A DNA stretch of 6,831 nt from Vulcanisaeta distributa (GCA_002506645.1 DAXY01000012.1:4839-11669), one strand, 5' to 3'; shown: positions 1 through 4,630, counted from the first letter of the stretch. Notes: generated from the sequence alone by a model not told the origin. Program-made: numbers and translations.

Positions 1-24
1 CCACGTAAATAGTTTTTAACGCAA

Positions 25-405
25 ATGACCAGGGACCACGTGCCATCTACAGGTTTTGTGCTAACCCTCACCGTGACCATGGTAGTAATACACGCATTAA
101 TAGCGGCGATAAGCCTCAGGCACTTAATGGCCCCGCGAATCGTGGGAATGCCGATAACCGCTTACGAAAGTGCGTACTACGTAACACCCCTAACCCACGC
201 CCTGCTAAGCCACTACCCCGTATCATTATTGGGCGTAATCACGTTATTCCTGGCAATACATGTAGTCGGCATTTACCTATACGTAAGTGGTGCCTTGAGT
301 AGCTTATCACGCAGTTGCAATAACCTTAGGTATTACTGTTACTACGAGGTTGTGGGGCTCATGTTCATAATCGCGGTTATGCCGGTCCTCATAATTCCTC
401 AATGA
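25..405 (+). CDS. Hypothetical multi-pass membrane protein
   Basis: I do not recognise a family. The 126-residue product is strongly hydrophobic, with likely membrane segments at about residues 10-30, 62-87 and 108-124, few charges, and a Cys/Tyr-rich patch near residues 97-108. The ATG at 25 gives the longest form. A TATA-like TTTTTAA at 13-19 lies about 24 bases before a GTG at 40, so a leaderless 121-residue form starting there is equally possible. The frame stops at TGA 403-405, but the same frame stays open to 567 and contains another hydrophobic segment, so the gene may once have been, or may still be, about 180 codons long. It converges on the eL32 gene. Function unknown; that it is a real gene is fairly likely. 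Confidence 0.55.
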   Translation: MTRDHVPSTGFVLTLTVTMVVIHALIAAISLRHLMAPRIVGMPITAYESAYYVTPLTHALLSHYPVSLLGVITLFLAIHVVGIYLYVSGALSSLSRSCNNLRYYCYYEVVGLMFIIAVMPVLIIPQ

Positions 406-414
406 CAAACTGCA

Positions 415-567
415 GTGAAGTACCTAGTGAGTAGGTTAGGATGCCGTATTACCTGGGGGTTCGCGATCTATCCAGGTCTTGCGAACATAGCCGTAGGATT
501 GCTGGGTTGGGTGTTTGTTTATTGTTTCAATGAGGGGTTGAGGACTAACTCATTGGGTTTTCCTTAA
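415..567 (+). CDS. Small membrane ORF, in-frame continuation of the preceding gene
   Basis: This is a 50-codon open frame from GTG 415 to TAA 565-567. It begins nine bases after the TGA that ends the upstream membrane protein and is in exactly the same frame. It encodes a clear hydrophobic segment (about residues 17-36, with Trp, Gly, Val and Leu). No TATA box or Shine-Dalgarno sequence supports an independent start. It is either the C-terminal part of a longer protein cut by a nonsense TGA, or a small translationally coupled gene. Its last 18 bases overlap the 3' end of the opposing eL32 gene. Confidence 0.35.
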   Translation: MKYLVSRLGCRITWGFAIYPGLANIAVGLLGWVFVYCFNEGLRTNSLGFP

Positions 568-1137
568 TTCCTCAATTACGTCCTTAGTCACGTTCATAAC
601 CCTAACGCCCTTCTCAATAGCCCTCCTAACAATTTCAATCCTCTTCCTAAGGCCGACCGTCCTACCAATTACTATGGCCTCCTTCGTTGGGTCCACCCTA
701 TCCACATCCTCTGGCCTATGGACTATCACCAGCTTGAAGCCGCTTGGGTGTAGGTTCTTGACGAGCCTTGGTTTTCCATAACCAACCTTAACCCTCTTCG
801 GGTAGCCCTTAATCTCGAGCCTAATCTTATTATCATTACCCCTGGGCCTACGCCAATGCTCACCATGGGCAATCCTAAGGTATCTCCACTCGTCCATCCT
901 CATCCAGCGCGGCTCCCTCCTCCCCATCAGCAACCTAAGTCTCAATAAACGCCTTAACCTACTGCTCAGCGAGGCCCTTGGCCTTGGCAACACGACCTCC
1001 TTAACCTCGGGCTTAGTCTCCGGTTTAGTCTCTACCTGCTTCGCAGTGGCCTCGGCGGCTTGCTGGGGCTGTTGGGCCCCCGCCTGTGCAGTTTCCCCAA
1101 CCTGCTGCCCTGCTGGCTTATTCTCCTCCGTGGACAT
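550..1137 (-). CDS. rpl32e: 50S ribosomal protein L32e (eL32)
   Basis: This is a large-subunit ribosomal protein of archaea and eukaryotes. Residues from about 50 onward match the family: an Arg-rich stretch (50-80), the Trp-containing segment WRRPRGNDNKIRLEIKGYPK, then VKVGYGKP, a HPSGFK motif, and a C-terminal half ending AIVIGRTVGLRKRIEIVRRA. At 195 residues it is longer than a minimal archaeal eL32 because of an N-terminal tail of about 50 residues made almost entirely of Ala, Gln, Glu, Lys, Thr and Pro (KPETKPEVKE near its end), which should be disordered. ATG 1137 is supported by a TATA box (TTTAAAAA on the minus strand, 1161-1168) centred about 27 bases upstream, implying a leaderless mRNA. 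It lies 41 bases downstream of uS8 on the same strand. Confidence 0.95.
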   Translation of the reverse strand: MSTEENKPAGQQVGETAQAGAQQPQQAAEATAKQVETKPETKPEVKEVVLPRPRASLSSRLRRLLRLRLLMGRREPRWMRMDEWRYLRIAHGEHWRRPRGNDNKIRLEIKGYPKRVKVGYGKPRLVKNLHPSGFKLVIVHRPEDVDRVDPTKEAIVIGRTVGLRKRIEIVRRAIEKGVRVMNVTKDVIEELRKTQ

Positions 1138-1160
1138 CGCAGGTGCGCCTAGTTAATGCC

Positions 1161-1168
1161 TTTTTAAA
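1161..1168 (-). promoter_or_regulatory. TATA box for eL32
   Basis: Minus-strand TTTAAAAA is centred near 1164.5, about 27 bases before the ATG at 1137. That places transcription initiation at the start codon. It sits in the 41-base gap after uS8, so eL32 can be transcribed separately from its neighbour. Confidence 0.6.
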
Positions 1169-1178
1169 TTTACCATCA

Positions 1179-1571
1179 TCAATAGACGTAGGCAATCAAT
1201 ATGCCGCCCACGTTCATTTGCCTAGCCTCTAGGTGCGAGAGCACGCCCTTGGACGTGCTCAGGATCAGTATGCCCACGTTCCTCGCCGGTAAGTACTTCT
1301 CCTCCCACCTCATTAATTCAGAAACCTTAACATTAAACCTCGGCTTAATGGCACCGACATCATTTATCTTACCTAGCAATTGAACCTTAAACTTACCACC
1401 CCTACCATCCTCGATGAACTCGATCTCGCCGACATAGCCATACCTCTGCATGACCCTGAGGACATTACCAACAAGCTTAGAAGACGGCCAAATAATCACC
1501 TCCCTATGGCCCCTAACCTCCGCGTTCTTAATCATCGTCAACGCGTTCGACAGGACATCAAGTAGGACCAT
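1179..1571 (-). CDS. rps8: 30S ribosomal protein S8 (uS8)
   Basis: This is a primary 16S rRNA-binding protein of the small subunit. It starts [18 protein letters not shown], the typical archaeal N-terminus, and ends with the conserved region [14 protein letters not shown] followed by GGILIAYVY. At 130 residues it has the usual archaeal length. A GTG at 1592 would add seven residues, but it lies next to the promoter. The TATA box at 1594-1601 is centred about 26 bases before ATG 1571, which fits a leaderless transcript from that ATG. In most archaea uL6 separates uS8 from eL32 in the spc-like operon; here eL32 follows directly. Upstream on the same strand is a candidate C/D box sRNA ending near 1610. 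Confidence 0.95.
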   Translation of the reverse strand: MVLLDVLSNALTMIKNAEVRGHREVIIWPSSKLVGNVLRVMQRYGYVGEIEFIEDGRGGKFKVQLLGKINDVGAIKPRFNVKVSELMRWEEKYLPARNVGILILSTSKGVLSHLEARQMNVGGILIAYVY

Positions 1572-1593
1572 ACAACCAACGCGAAGAACCACA

Positions 1594-1601
1594 ATATTAA
1601 A
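1594..1601 (-). promoter_or_regulatory. TATA box for uS8
   Basis: Minus-strand TTTTAATA is centred near 1597.5, 26-27 bases before ATG 1571, with a purine-rich BRE-like AAAG just upstream. It decides the start codon in favour of 1571 over GTG 1592. It may also act as the T-rich terminator of the sRNA immediately upstream. Confidence 0.6.
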
Positions 1602-1609
1602 ACTTTACT

Positions 1610-1666
1610 AAGTCATCAGCGAAGGACCACGTCATCAATGCTCAGTCGTACTCCCTAACATCACGC
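1610..1666 (-). ncRNA. Candidate C/D box guide sRNA
   Basis: On the minus strand the elements occur in the order and spacing of archaeal C/D box sRNAs. There is a C box GTGATGT (1664-1658), a 12-base guide (1657-1646), D' box CTGA (1645-1642), a 3-base spacer, C' box TTGATGA (1638-1632), a 12-base guide (1631-1620) and D box CTGA (1619-1616). A TATA-like CTTAAATTAG at 1686-1695 predicts initiation near 1665, one or two bases before the C box, and a T-run follows the D box. Such RNAs bind L7Ae, Nop5 and fibrillarin and direct 2'-O-methylation of rRNA or tRNA. The guides would pair with TCGTACTCCCTA (D') and CGAAGGACCACG (D); I could not assign the targets. The last base of the C box departs from consensus (T for A). 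Confidence 0.7.
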
Positions 1667-1685
1667 CAAGTTGGCACCGCAATGA

Positions 1686-1695
1686 CTAATTTAAG
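1686..1695 (-). promoter_or_regulatory. TATA box for C/D box sRNA
   Basis: Minus-strand CTTAAATTAG is centred near 1691.5, about 26 bases upstream of the predicted 5' end of the sRNA at 1665-1666. The agreement between promoter and C-box position is one of the main supports for the RNA gene. Confidence 0.5.
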
Positions 1696-1714
1696 CCCTT
1701 GCCCATTACTTCCA

Positions 1715-1752
1715 TAAATGCATTTACATTGAAATAAATATAAATAAATACA
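1715..1752. promoter_or_regulatory. Palindrome and AT-rich tract
   Basis: A perfect 12-base palindrome, TAAATGCATTTA (1715-1726), is followed by an AT-only run with repeated ATAAATA units (about 1734-1750). It lies between a leftward sRNA promoter and the rightward zinc-protein gene. It could be an operator or a promoter element for either one. No known regulator is assigned, and chance in AT-rich DNA is possible. Confidence 0.3.
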
Positions 1753-1783
1753 GCTGTTCATAAGTGATTAGAAGCCGCAAGCA

Positions 1784-1792
1784 CAATAAATT
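1784..1792 (+). promoter_or_regulatory. TATA-like box for zinc protein gene
   Basis: CAATAAATT is centred about 29 bases before ATG 1817, consistent with a leaderless or nearly leaderless mRNA. It is weaker than the other TATA boxes in the window. Confidence 0.35.
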
Positions 1793-1816
1793 ACACGTAG
1801 AATAAGCCAATAGTTA

Positions 1817-2179
1817 ATGAGGGTTTTCGTTAACGGTAAGGAGGTTGGTAATGAATATACAGGGTGTGCCCTATGCGGTGATAATAGGCAGACTGGTACG
1901 TACCTAGGCATTGATGGAACACTAAGGTGTAAGACGTGTGGCAGGCCGTGGAGGGGTTTTTACCAGGACGTTGGTGGTGCCAAGCTCTACTTTTGCTGCG
2001 GAGATCATTACAGGGGGTTCATTAGGATAATTAGGAGGGTGGTGAAGGTAAGGGACTTAACGAGGATGAGGACCGTATCTATATCCGTAAATGGTGGTGA
2101 GAGGATTGTAAGGGTTGAGTATGAGGATGGCGGAGAGGCCGCAATGACCGAACCAATACTTGACCCACTCAATAAGTGA
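1817..2179 (+). CDS. Small Cys-rich zinc-binding protein (Ta0938-like/TRASH-like)
   Basis: This 120-residue soluble protein carries CxxC at Cys17/Cys20, a second CxxC at Cys38/Cys41, and the motif LYFCCGDHYRGF with Cys60, Cys61 and His64. CxxC knuckles followed by a YFCC..(C/H)...F segment look like a treble-clef zinc site of the TRASH/YHS kind. The opening (VNGKEVGNEYTGCALC) recalls the small archaeal Ta0938 family, but this is from memory and uncertain. Residues 69-120 are a basic helix (RIIRRVVKVRDL) followed by beta-like and acidic stretches. ATG 1817 is the only good start. The gene stands alone between an sRNA and a tRNA, both on the opposite strand. Metal binding is a reasonable inference; the biological role is unknown. 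Confidence 0.7.
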   Translation: MRVFVNGKEVGNEYTGCALCGDNRQTGTYLGIDGTLRCKTCGRPWRGFYQDVGGAKLYFCCGDHYRGFIRIIRRVVKVRDLTRMRTVSISVNGGERIVRVEYEDGGEAAMTEPILDPLNK

Positions 2180-2251
2180 GGACTAAGGTGCGGGGCATCA
2201 GAGGATTAAGGTGGGCATGCTCAATCCCTCGCTGTTGAGTGGCACTTAGCG

Positions 2252-2347
2252 TGGTGGGGCCGCCGGGATTTGAACCCGGGATCACCGGCGTGCTGGACGG
2301 GGATTGCTCCCCAGGCCGGCATCCTAGCCAGGCTAGACTACGGCCCC
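2252..2347 (-). tRNA. tRNA-Pro(GGG) with 18-nt intron and encoded CCA
   Basis: It folds as a full cloverleaf. The acceptor GGGGCCG pairs with CGGCCCC. The D arm is GTCT/GGAT with a GG-containing loop, the anticodon stem is CCGGC/GCCGG, and the T arm is CCGGG/CCCGG with loop TTCAAAT. A73 is followed by an encoded CCA (2254-2252). Twenty-five bases lie between the anticodon stem strands, seven of loop and eighteen of intron. The mature loop is CTGGGGC, giving anticodon GGG and G37, as expected for proline. A TATA-like element at 2369-2376 lies about 26 bases upstream of the 5' end. Confidence 0.95.
2291..2308 (-). other. tRNA intron at position 37/38 (bulge-helix-bulge)
   Basis: The 18-base intron sits at the canonical 37/38 position. 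Loop bases 32-35 (CTGG) pair with CCAG near the intron 3' end, giving the 4-bp central helix. The 3-base bulges are GG|A on the 5' side and CA|C on the 3' side, which is the substrate of archaeal splicing endonuclease. The outer helix inside the intron is weak (two pairs), so the motif is a relaxed BHB. An alternative fold pairs GGGGA, which includes anticodon bases, with TCCCC through a GCAA tetraloop. Confidence 0.85.
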
Positions 2348-2368
2348 GCATTAGCTTCATCATGGGCG

Positions 2369-2376
2369 ATTTTAAG
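2369..2376 (-). promoter_or_regulatory. TATA box for tRNA-Pro
   Basis: A minus-strand CTTAAAAT-like element is centred near 2373, about 26 bases upstream of the tRNA 5' end at 2347. This suggests little or no 5' leader. Confidence 0.5.
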
Positions 2377-2470
2377 CTTTTCGTAGTGTGGGTGTTTTGT
2401 TGGCGTATTTCGCGGCGGCTGCCCTAGTGCTTAGCGTGAAGTCTATGCCTAATTCATTGGGTAGTAATAC

Positions 2471-3057
2471 TTAGCCTTTAAACGTGTTCGTGGCTATGGC
2501 ATAGCCAGCACAGGCCGATGGCGGTAGTGGCGCGTGAGGCTGGTTCATCAACCCTGACCTCAGCGCCAACACCCTCTCGGGCCTTACCTCGTTTACGACA
2601 TTCATTACTACCCGTTTAAGGACATCCTCAGTTAGGCCGAGGAAGTTGCCGGCGGATTCCAGGTTATCGATCGCGCCAGCCACGTAGTTGGGCCAACCCA
2701 ATCTCATGGAGTACTGACCTAGTGACCCTGGAAATATCGCCCAACCCGAGCGGCCGGACCCACGCGCCTTCTGTATGTTAAGCACCGCCAGAAGTGCGTG
2801 CACGCATAATTGATTACGCCATCATAGACACGCCCACGCATTGGGGACCTTGCCAGGGCTATCCTACCAAGCGGTGAATTCCTGGTATTACGCGTCGCCA
2901 GATACGCCAGGCGCGCATTAGGCATGTGCCAACCCCATGCATAGGCTTAGCGTGAGTAGGCGTTCCTGTTCTCACGTATTCTCTCCCGTAGTAATTCACC
3001 AAGTCCATCAATGCCACCCCTCCTAAGCCCAACCCTATGATTAAACTCCTTAATACG
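2471..3057 (-). pseudogene. Probable decayed gene, family unknown
   Basis: This is a long gap between genes in which coding signal survives only in pieces on the minus strand. From 3057 to 2950 there are 36 open codons (RIKEFNHRVGLRRGG..., then GELLRERIRENR). After a TAA (2949-2947) the same frame stays open from 2946 to about 2803 (AYAWGWHMPNARLAYLA..., GRVYDGVINYA). The signal then appears to move to another frame, open from 2803 to 2471 (HALLAVLNIQKA..., LGWPNYVAGAIDNLE, LTEDVLKRVVMNVVNEV), ending at TAA. Together these would make a soluble protein of about 195 residues with one nonsense codon and one frameshift. No TATA box or Shine-Dalgarno sequence supports either internal start (2925 or 2803). 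Arg codons include more CGN than the ribosomal genes do. The 110-codon part alone could be an intact small gene, or all of it could be chance. Family not recognised. Confidence 0.4.
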
Positions 3058-3077
3058 TTAATGATACGTGCAAAACC

Positions 3078-3138
3078 TGTACATCAGCGAGGAGTTAGGC
3101 TCGTCATTGCCTCACGTAACGGGACGCATCATCACTTA
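3078..3138 (-). ncRNA. Candidate C/D box guide sRNA
   Basis: On the minus strand there is a C box GTGATGA (3135-3129, perfect consensus), a 13-base guide (3128-3116), a D'-like GTGA (3115-3112), a 4-base spacer, a C'-like ATGACGA (3107-3101), a 13-base guide (3100-3088) and a D box CTGA (3087-3084), with a TTTT run soon after. The TTTAAA at 3161-3166 read leftward predicts initiation at about 3137, two bases before the C box. The total length of about 60 bases is usual for archaeal C/D sRNAs. The guides would pair with GTAACGGGACGCA (D') and CGAGGAGTTAGGC (D); the targets are not identified. The D' and C' boxes each differ from consensus by one base, as internal boxes often do. Confidence 0.65.
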
Positions 3139-3159
3139 CCACCTTCACGAGGCAAAATC

Positions 3160-3166
3160 TTTTAAA
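3160..3166. promoter_or_regulatory. Palindromic TATA box, probably bidirectional
   Basis: TTTTAAA at 3160-3166, with TTTAAA (3161-3166) symmetric, is centred at 3163.5. Read rightward it lies 26-27 bases before the eS8 GTG at 3190. Read leftward it lies the same distance from the predicted 5' end of the C/D sRNA at 3137. One element may therefore serve two divergent transcripts. Confidence 0.55.
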
Positions 3167-3189
3167 GGCAACGCAGGCGTTGGGTCCTC

Positions 3190-3591
3190 GTGGTTAAGCT
3201 GCTGAGTTTCTACCAGGGTAGGGACAATAAGAAGGCCAGTGGCGGCTACAGGGCTAGGCCGTATAAGGTTAAGAGGAAGGCGCTCGGTGGTGGCCCACCG
3301 ACAAACACGACCTTGTCGAGTAAGGACATTAGGAGGGTTATTAGGGTCTTTGGCGGTAATGTCAAGGTTAAGGCCGTAGGCGTTCAGTACGCAAACCTAT
3401 ACATCCCCAAGGAGGGTAAGGCGGTTAAGGTGAGGATACTCAGGGTCCTTGAGACTCCGGCGAATAGGGAATTGGCCAAGAGGGACGTCATTGTTAAGGG
3501 CGCCATAATAGAGACCGAGAGGGGTAGGGCGGTGGTCACTTCAAGGCCTGGCCAGGACGGTATCGTCAACGCGGTGCTCCTCGAGAAGTGA
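3190..3591 (+). CDS. rps8e: 30S ribosomal protein S8e (eS8)
   Basis: This is a small-subunit protein shared by archaea and eukaryotes. Family signatures are visible throughout: YQGRDNKKASGG near the start, KRKALGGGPPTNTTLS, DIRRVIRVFGGNVKVKA, YANLY, the segment VRILRVLETPANRELAKRD, KGAIIET, and the C-terminal signature VTSRPGQDGIVNAVLLEK. At 133 residues it is of normal archaeal length, with a few extra residues (MVKLLS) at the N-terminus. The GTG at 3190 is supported by the TATA box centred 26-27 bases upstream, so the mRNA is probably leaderless. The stop TGA directly abuts a TTG that can start SRP19. Confidence 0.95.
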   Translation: MVKLLSFYQGRDNKKASGGYRARPYKVKRKALGGGPPTNTTLSSKDIRRVIRVFGGNVKVKAVGVQYANLYIPKEGKAVKVRILRVLETPANRELAKRDVIVKGAIIETERGRAVVTSRPGQDGIVNAVLLEK

Positions 3592-3969
3592 TTGGGTAAA
3601 GCATTATTAGCCAGCGCCATCCCAAGTATTGTGGATAGGAGGGATTATTGGATAATTTGGACCGTGTACTTCGACTCAAACAAGAGTAGGGGCCTTGGTA
3701 GGAAGGTCCCCAGCGGCATTGCCGTGAAGTCCCCAACAATTGATGAGCTTGTTAAGGCCGTCAATAACCTGGGCCTTGAATTCGAGGTATACGGCGATAA
3801 GAAGCACCCAAGTAATTGGTTTGAGGGGCCGCATGGCTACGTCGCGGTTAAGAAGGACTCCGTAATTAGGAGGTTTGGCTCAATAAGTAGGAGGAAGCTG
3901 CTCATGCTTATCGCTAAGGAATTGAATAGAATTAGGCAGCAGTCATTGTCGCAGGTAAGAGGTTCGTAA
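3592..3969 (+). CDS. srp19: Signal recognition particle protein SRP19
   Basis: SRP19 binds SRP RNA helices 6 and 8 and prepares the site for SRP54 during assembly of the particle that targets proteins to the membrane. The match is clear: DYWIIWTVYFDSNKSRGLGRKVP, then AVKSPTIDELVKAVNNLGLE, a WFEGPHGYVAVKK segment, and a C-terminal SRRKLLMLIAKELNRIRQQ helix. The start is uncertain. TTG 3592 follows the eS8 stop with no gap, giving 125 residues and suggesting coupled re-initiation. GTG 3631 gives 112 residues beginning right before the conserved core, with only a weak AT-rich element (about 3603-3609) 26 bases upstream. I give the longer form as the outer limit. It probably forms a two-gene operon with eS8. 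Confidence 0.92.
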   Translation: MGKALLASAIPSIVDRRDYWIIWTVYFDSNKSRGLGRKVPSGIAVKSPTIDELVKAVNNLGLEFEVYGDKKHPSNWFEGPHGYVAVKKDSVIRRFGSISRRKLLMLIAKELNRIRQQSLSQVRGS

Positions 3970-4095
3970 TTGCCCATTGCTTATTACTAACTTTGGGTCC
4001 ATAATGTTCATCAACGCGTCATGCATTGAATTAAGTAAATGCGTGCTAATGGTAATTTCATCAATAACTTGATCAATTGAAATGCCGAATTGCAA
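3943..4095 (-). CDS. Possible small ORF of unknown function
   Basis: This minus-strand frame from TTG 4095 to TGA 3943 encodes 50 residues with protein-like helical character (SIDQVIDEITISTHLLNSMH, then DALMNIMDPKLVIS). A TATA-like CTTTTATTAA near 4127-4136 predicts initiation near 4105, next to an ATG at 4102. That ATG, however, is one base out of frame because of a run of five T (minus strand, 4098-4094); with four T it would read MLLQFGISIDQ and join the frame. It is either a short TTG-started gene, a slippage or sequencing effect, or chance. Its 3' end overlaps SRP19 on the other strand by 27 bases. It occupies most of the 202-base gap between SRP19 and the next gene, in which I see nothing else. 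Confidence 0.3.
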   Translation of the reverse strand: MQFGISIDQVIDEITISTHLLNSMHDALMNIMDPKLVISNGQLRTSYLRQ

Positions 4096-4171
4096 AAAGC
4101 ATGGTATTGGCGAGGTTTTTATTACGTTAATAAAAGCGATTTACTCATTTCCACGATCTTTACGTGCCAAG

Positions 4172-4558
4172 TCATAGGTGGGCTATTATGATGGCTAATA
4201 GCGCGAGTAGTATTGCGGATATTACCAATCTACGTCCGCGGTAGGGACTTATGCCTGATAGCCATAGGAAGCCGCCGATTATTCCGAAGAGTAATGCCAG
4301 GGCCGTTGATGCGTTGTAAATCACGTCCTTAAGATAGTTCGTGAATGATATTAAGTTGGCAAGTGCCGTATTGATAACACTCTCTGTGCCATTCGTTATT
4401 GAATTCATGAAGCCATTTATGGTGCTCGTTATGTTATCCGCGGTATTGCTGATTGTGCTGGTTCCCTGCGATGCGTGGGCTACTAACGGCGTTACGACCG
4501 TGATCAGTATTACGAGGAATATTTCCAAGGCCCTCCTCATTTCCTTCACCAACATCAT
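4172..4558 (-). CDS. Small secreted two-helix membrane protein, pilin-like (TedC/CedA1/VirB2-type candidate)
   Basis: The product is 128 residues from ATG 4558. Basic residues (KEMRR) precede a hydrophobic signal (about 10-26) ending AHA|S, a good signal peptidase site after Ala29. Residues 30-83 are Ser/Thr/Asn-rich with N-glycosylation sequons at Asn42, Asn56 and Asn82. Two hydrophobic helices follow (about 84-101 and 111-127), separated by a short basic turn SPYRGRR. A signal peptide plus two helices joined by a basic loop is the design of VirB2-like pilins and of the archaeal DNA-import pilins CedA1 and TedC. I infer that resemblance from layout, not from a search. No partner ATPase or channel gene is in the window. 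A perfect Shine-Dalgarno sequence (4563-4570) fixes the start and rules out GTG 4567, which lies inside it. Confidence 0.6.
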   Translation of the reverse strand: MMLVKEMRRALEIFLVILITVVTPLVAHASQGTSTISNTADNITSTINGFMNSITNGTESVINTALANLISFTNYLKDVIYNASTALALLFGIIGGFLWLSGISPYRGRRLVISAILLALLAIIIAHL

Positions 4559-4562
4559 AATT

Positions 4563-4570
4563 ATCACCTC
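4563..4570 (-). promoter_or_regulatory. Strong Shine-Dalgarno sequence
   Basis: Minus-strand GAGGTGAT, an 8-base match to the complement of the 16S 3' end, lies four bases before ATG 4558. It is unusual here because most other genes in the window look leaderless. It implies a leadered mRNA and decides the start codon. Confidence 0.8.
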
Positions 4571-4610
4571 GATTAATTAATTACTTTCAGCCACCCCAGT
4601 GACAACTCCA

Positions 4611-4620
4611 TTAATAAAAG
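4611..4620 (-). promoter_or_regulatory. TATA box for the pilin-like gene
   Basis: Minus-strand CTTTTATTAA predicts initiation near 4589, giving a leader of about 30 bases that contains the Shine-Dalgarno sequence. It lies immediately beside the divergent thiDN TATA box. Confidence 0.45.
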
Positions 4621-4630
4621 CTTTATAAAA
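4621..4630 (+). promoter_or_regulatory. TATA box for thiDN
   Basis: CTTTATAAAA is centred near 4625.5, about 28 bases before ATG 4654, so the mRNA is nearly leaderless. Between it and the ATG lies a small inverted repeat, ATAAT-N6-ATTAT (4633-4648), spanning the expected initiation site. It could be a repressor site, but this is unproven. Confidence 0.6.

Noticed and set aside
1572..1592. GTG 1592 as the start of uS8
   Set aside because: It lies next to the TATA box. ATG 1571 matches both the leaderless spacing and the conserved archaeal N-terminus.
2358..2364. ATGATGA (minus strand) just upstream of tRNA-Pro as a C box
   Set aside because: No D box follows at the proper distance, and the tRNA begins eleven bases later.
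2169..2427. Short open frames on both strands across the tRNA
   Set aside because: They run through the complete tRNA-Pro cloverleaf and have no protein-like signal.
3114..3135. GTG/ATG codons at 3135-3129 as the start of the decayed gene
   Set aside because: The frame meets a TGA after six or seven codons and a TAA at 3060. The region is better explained as a C/D box sRNA, with GTGATGA as its C box.
4559..4567. GTG 4567 as the start of the pilin-like protein
   Set aside because: This codon lies within the Shine-Dalgarno sequence that serves ATG 4558.
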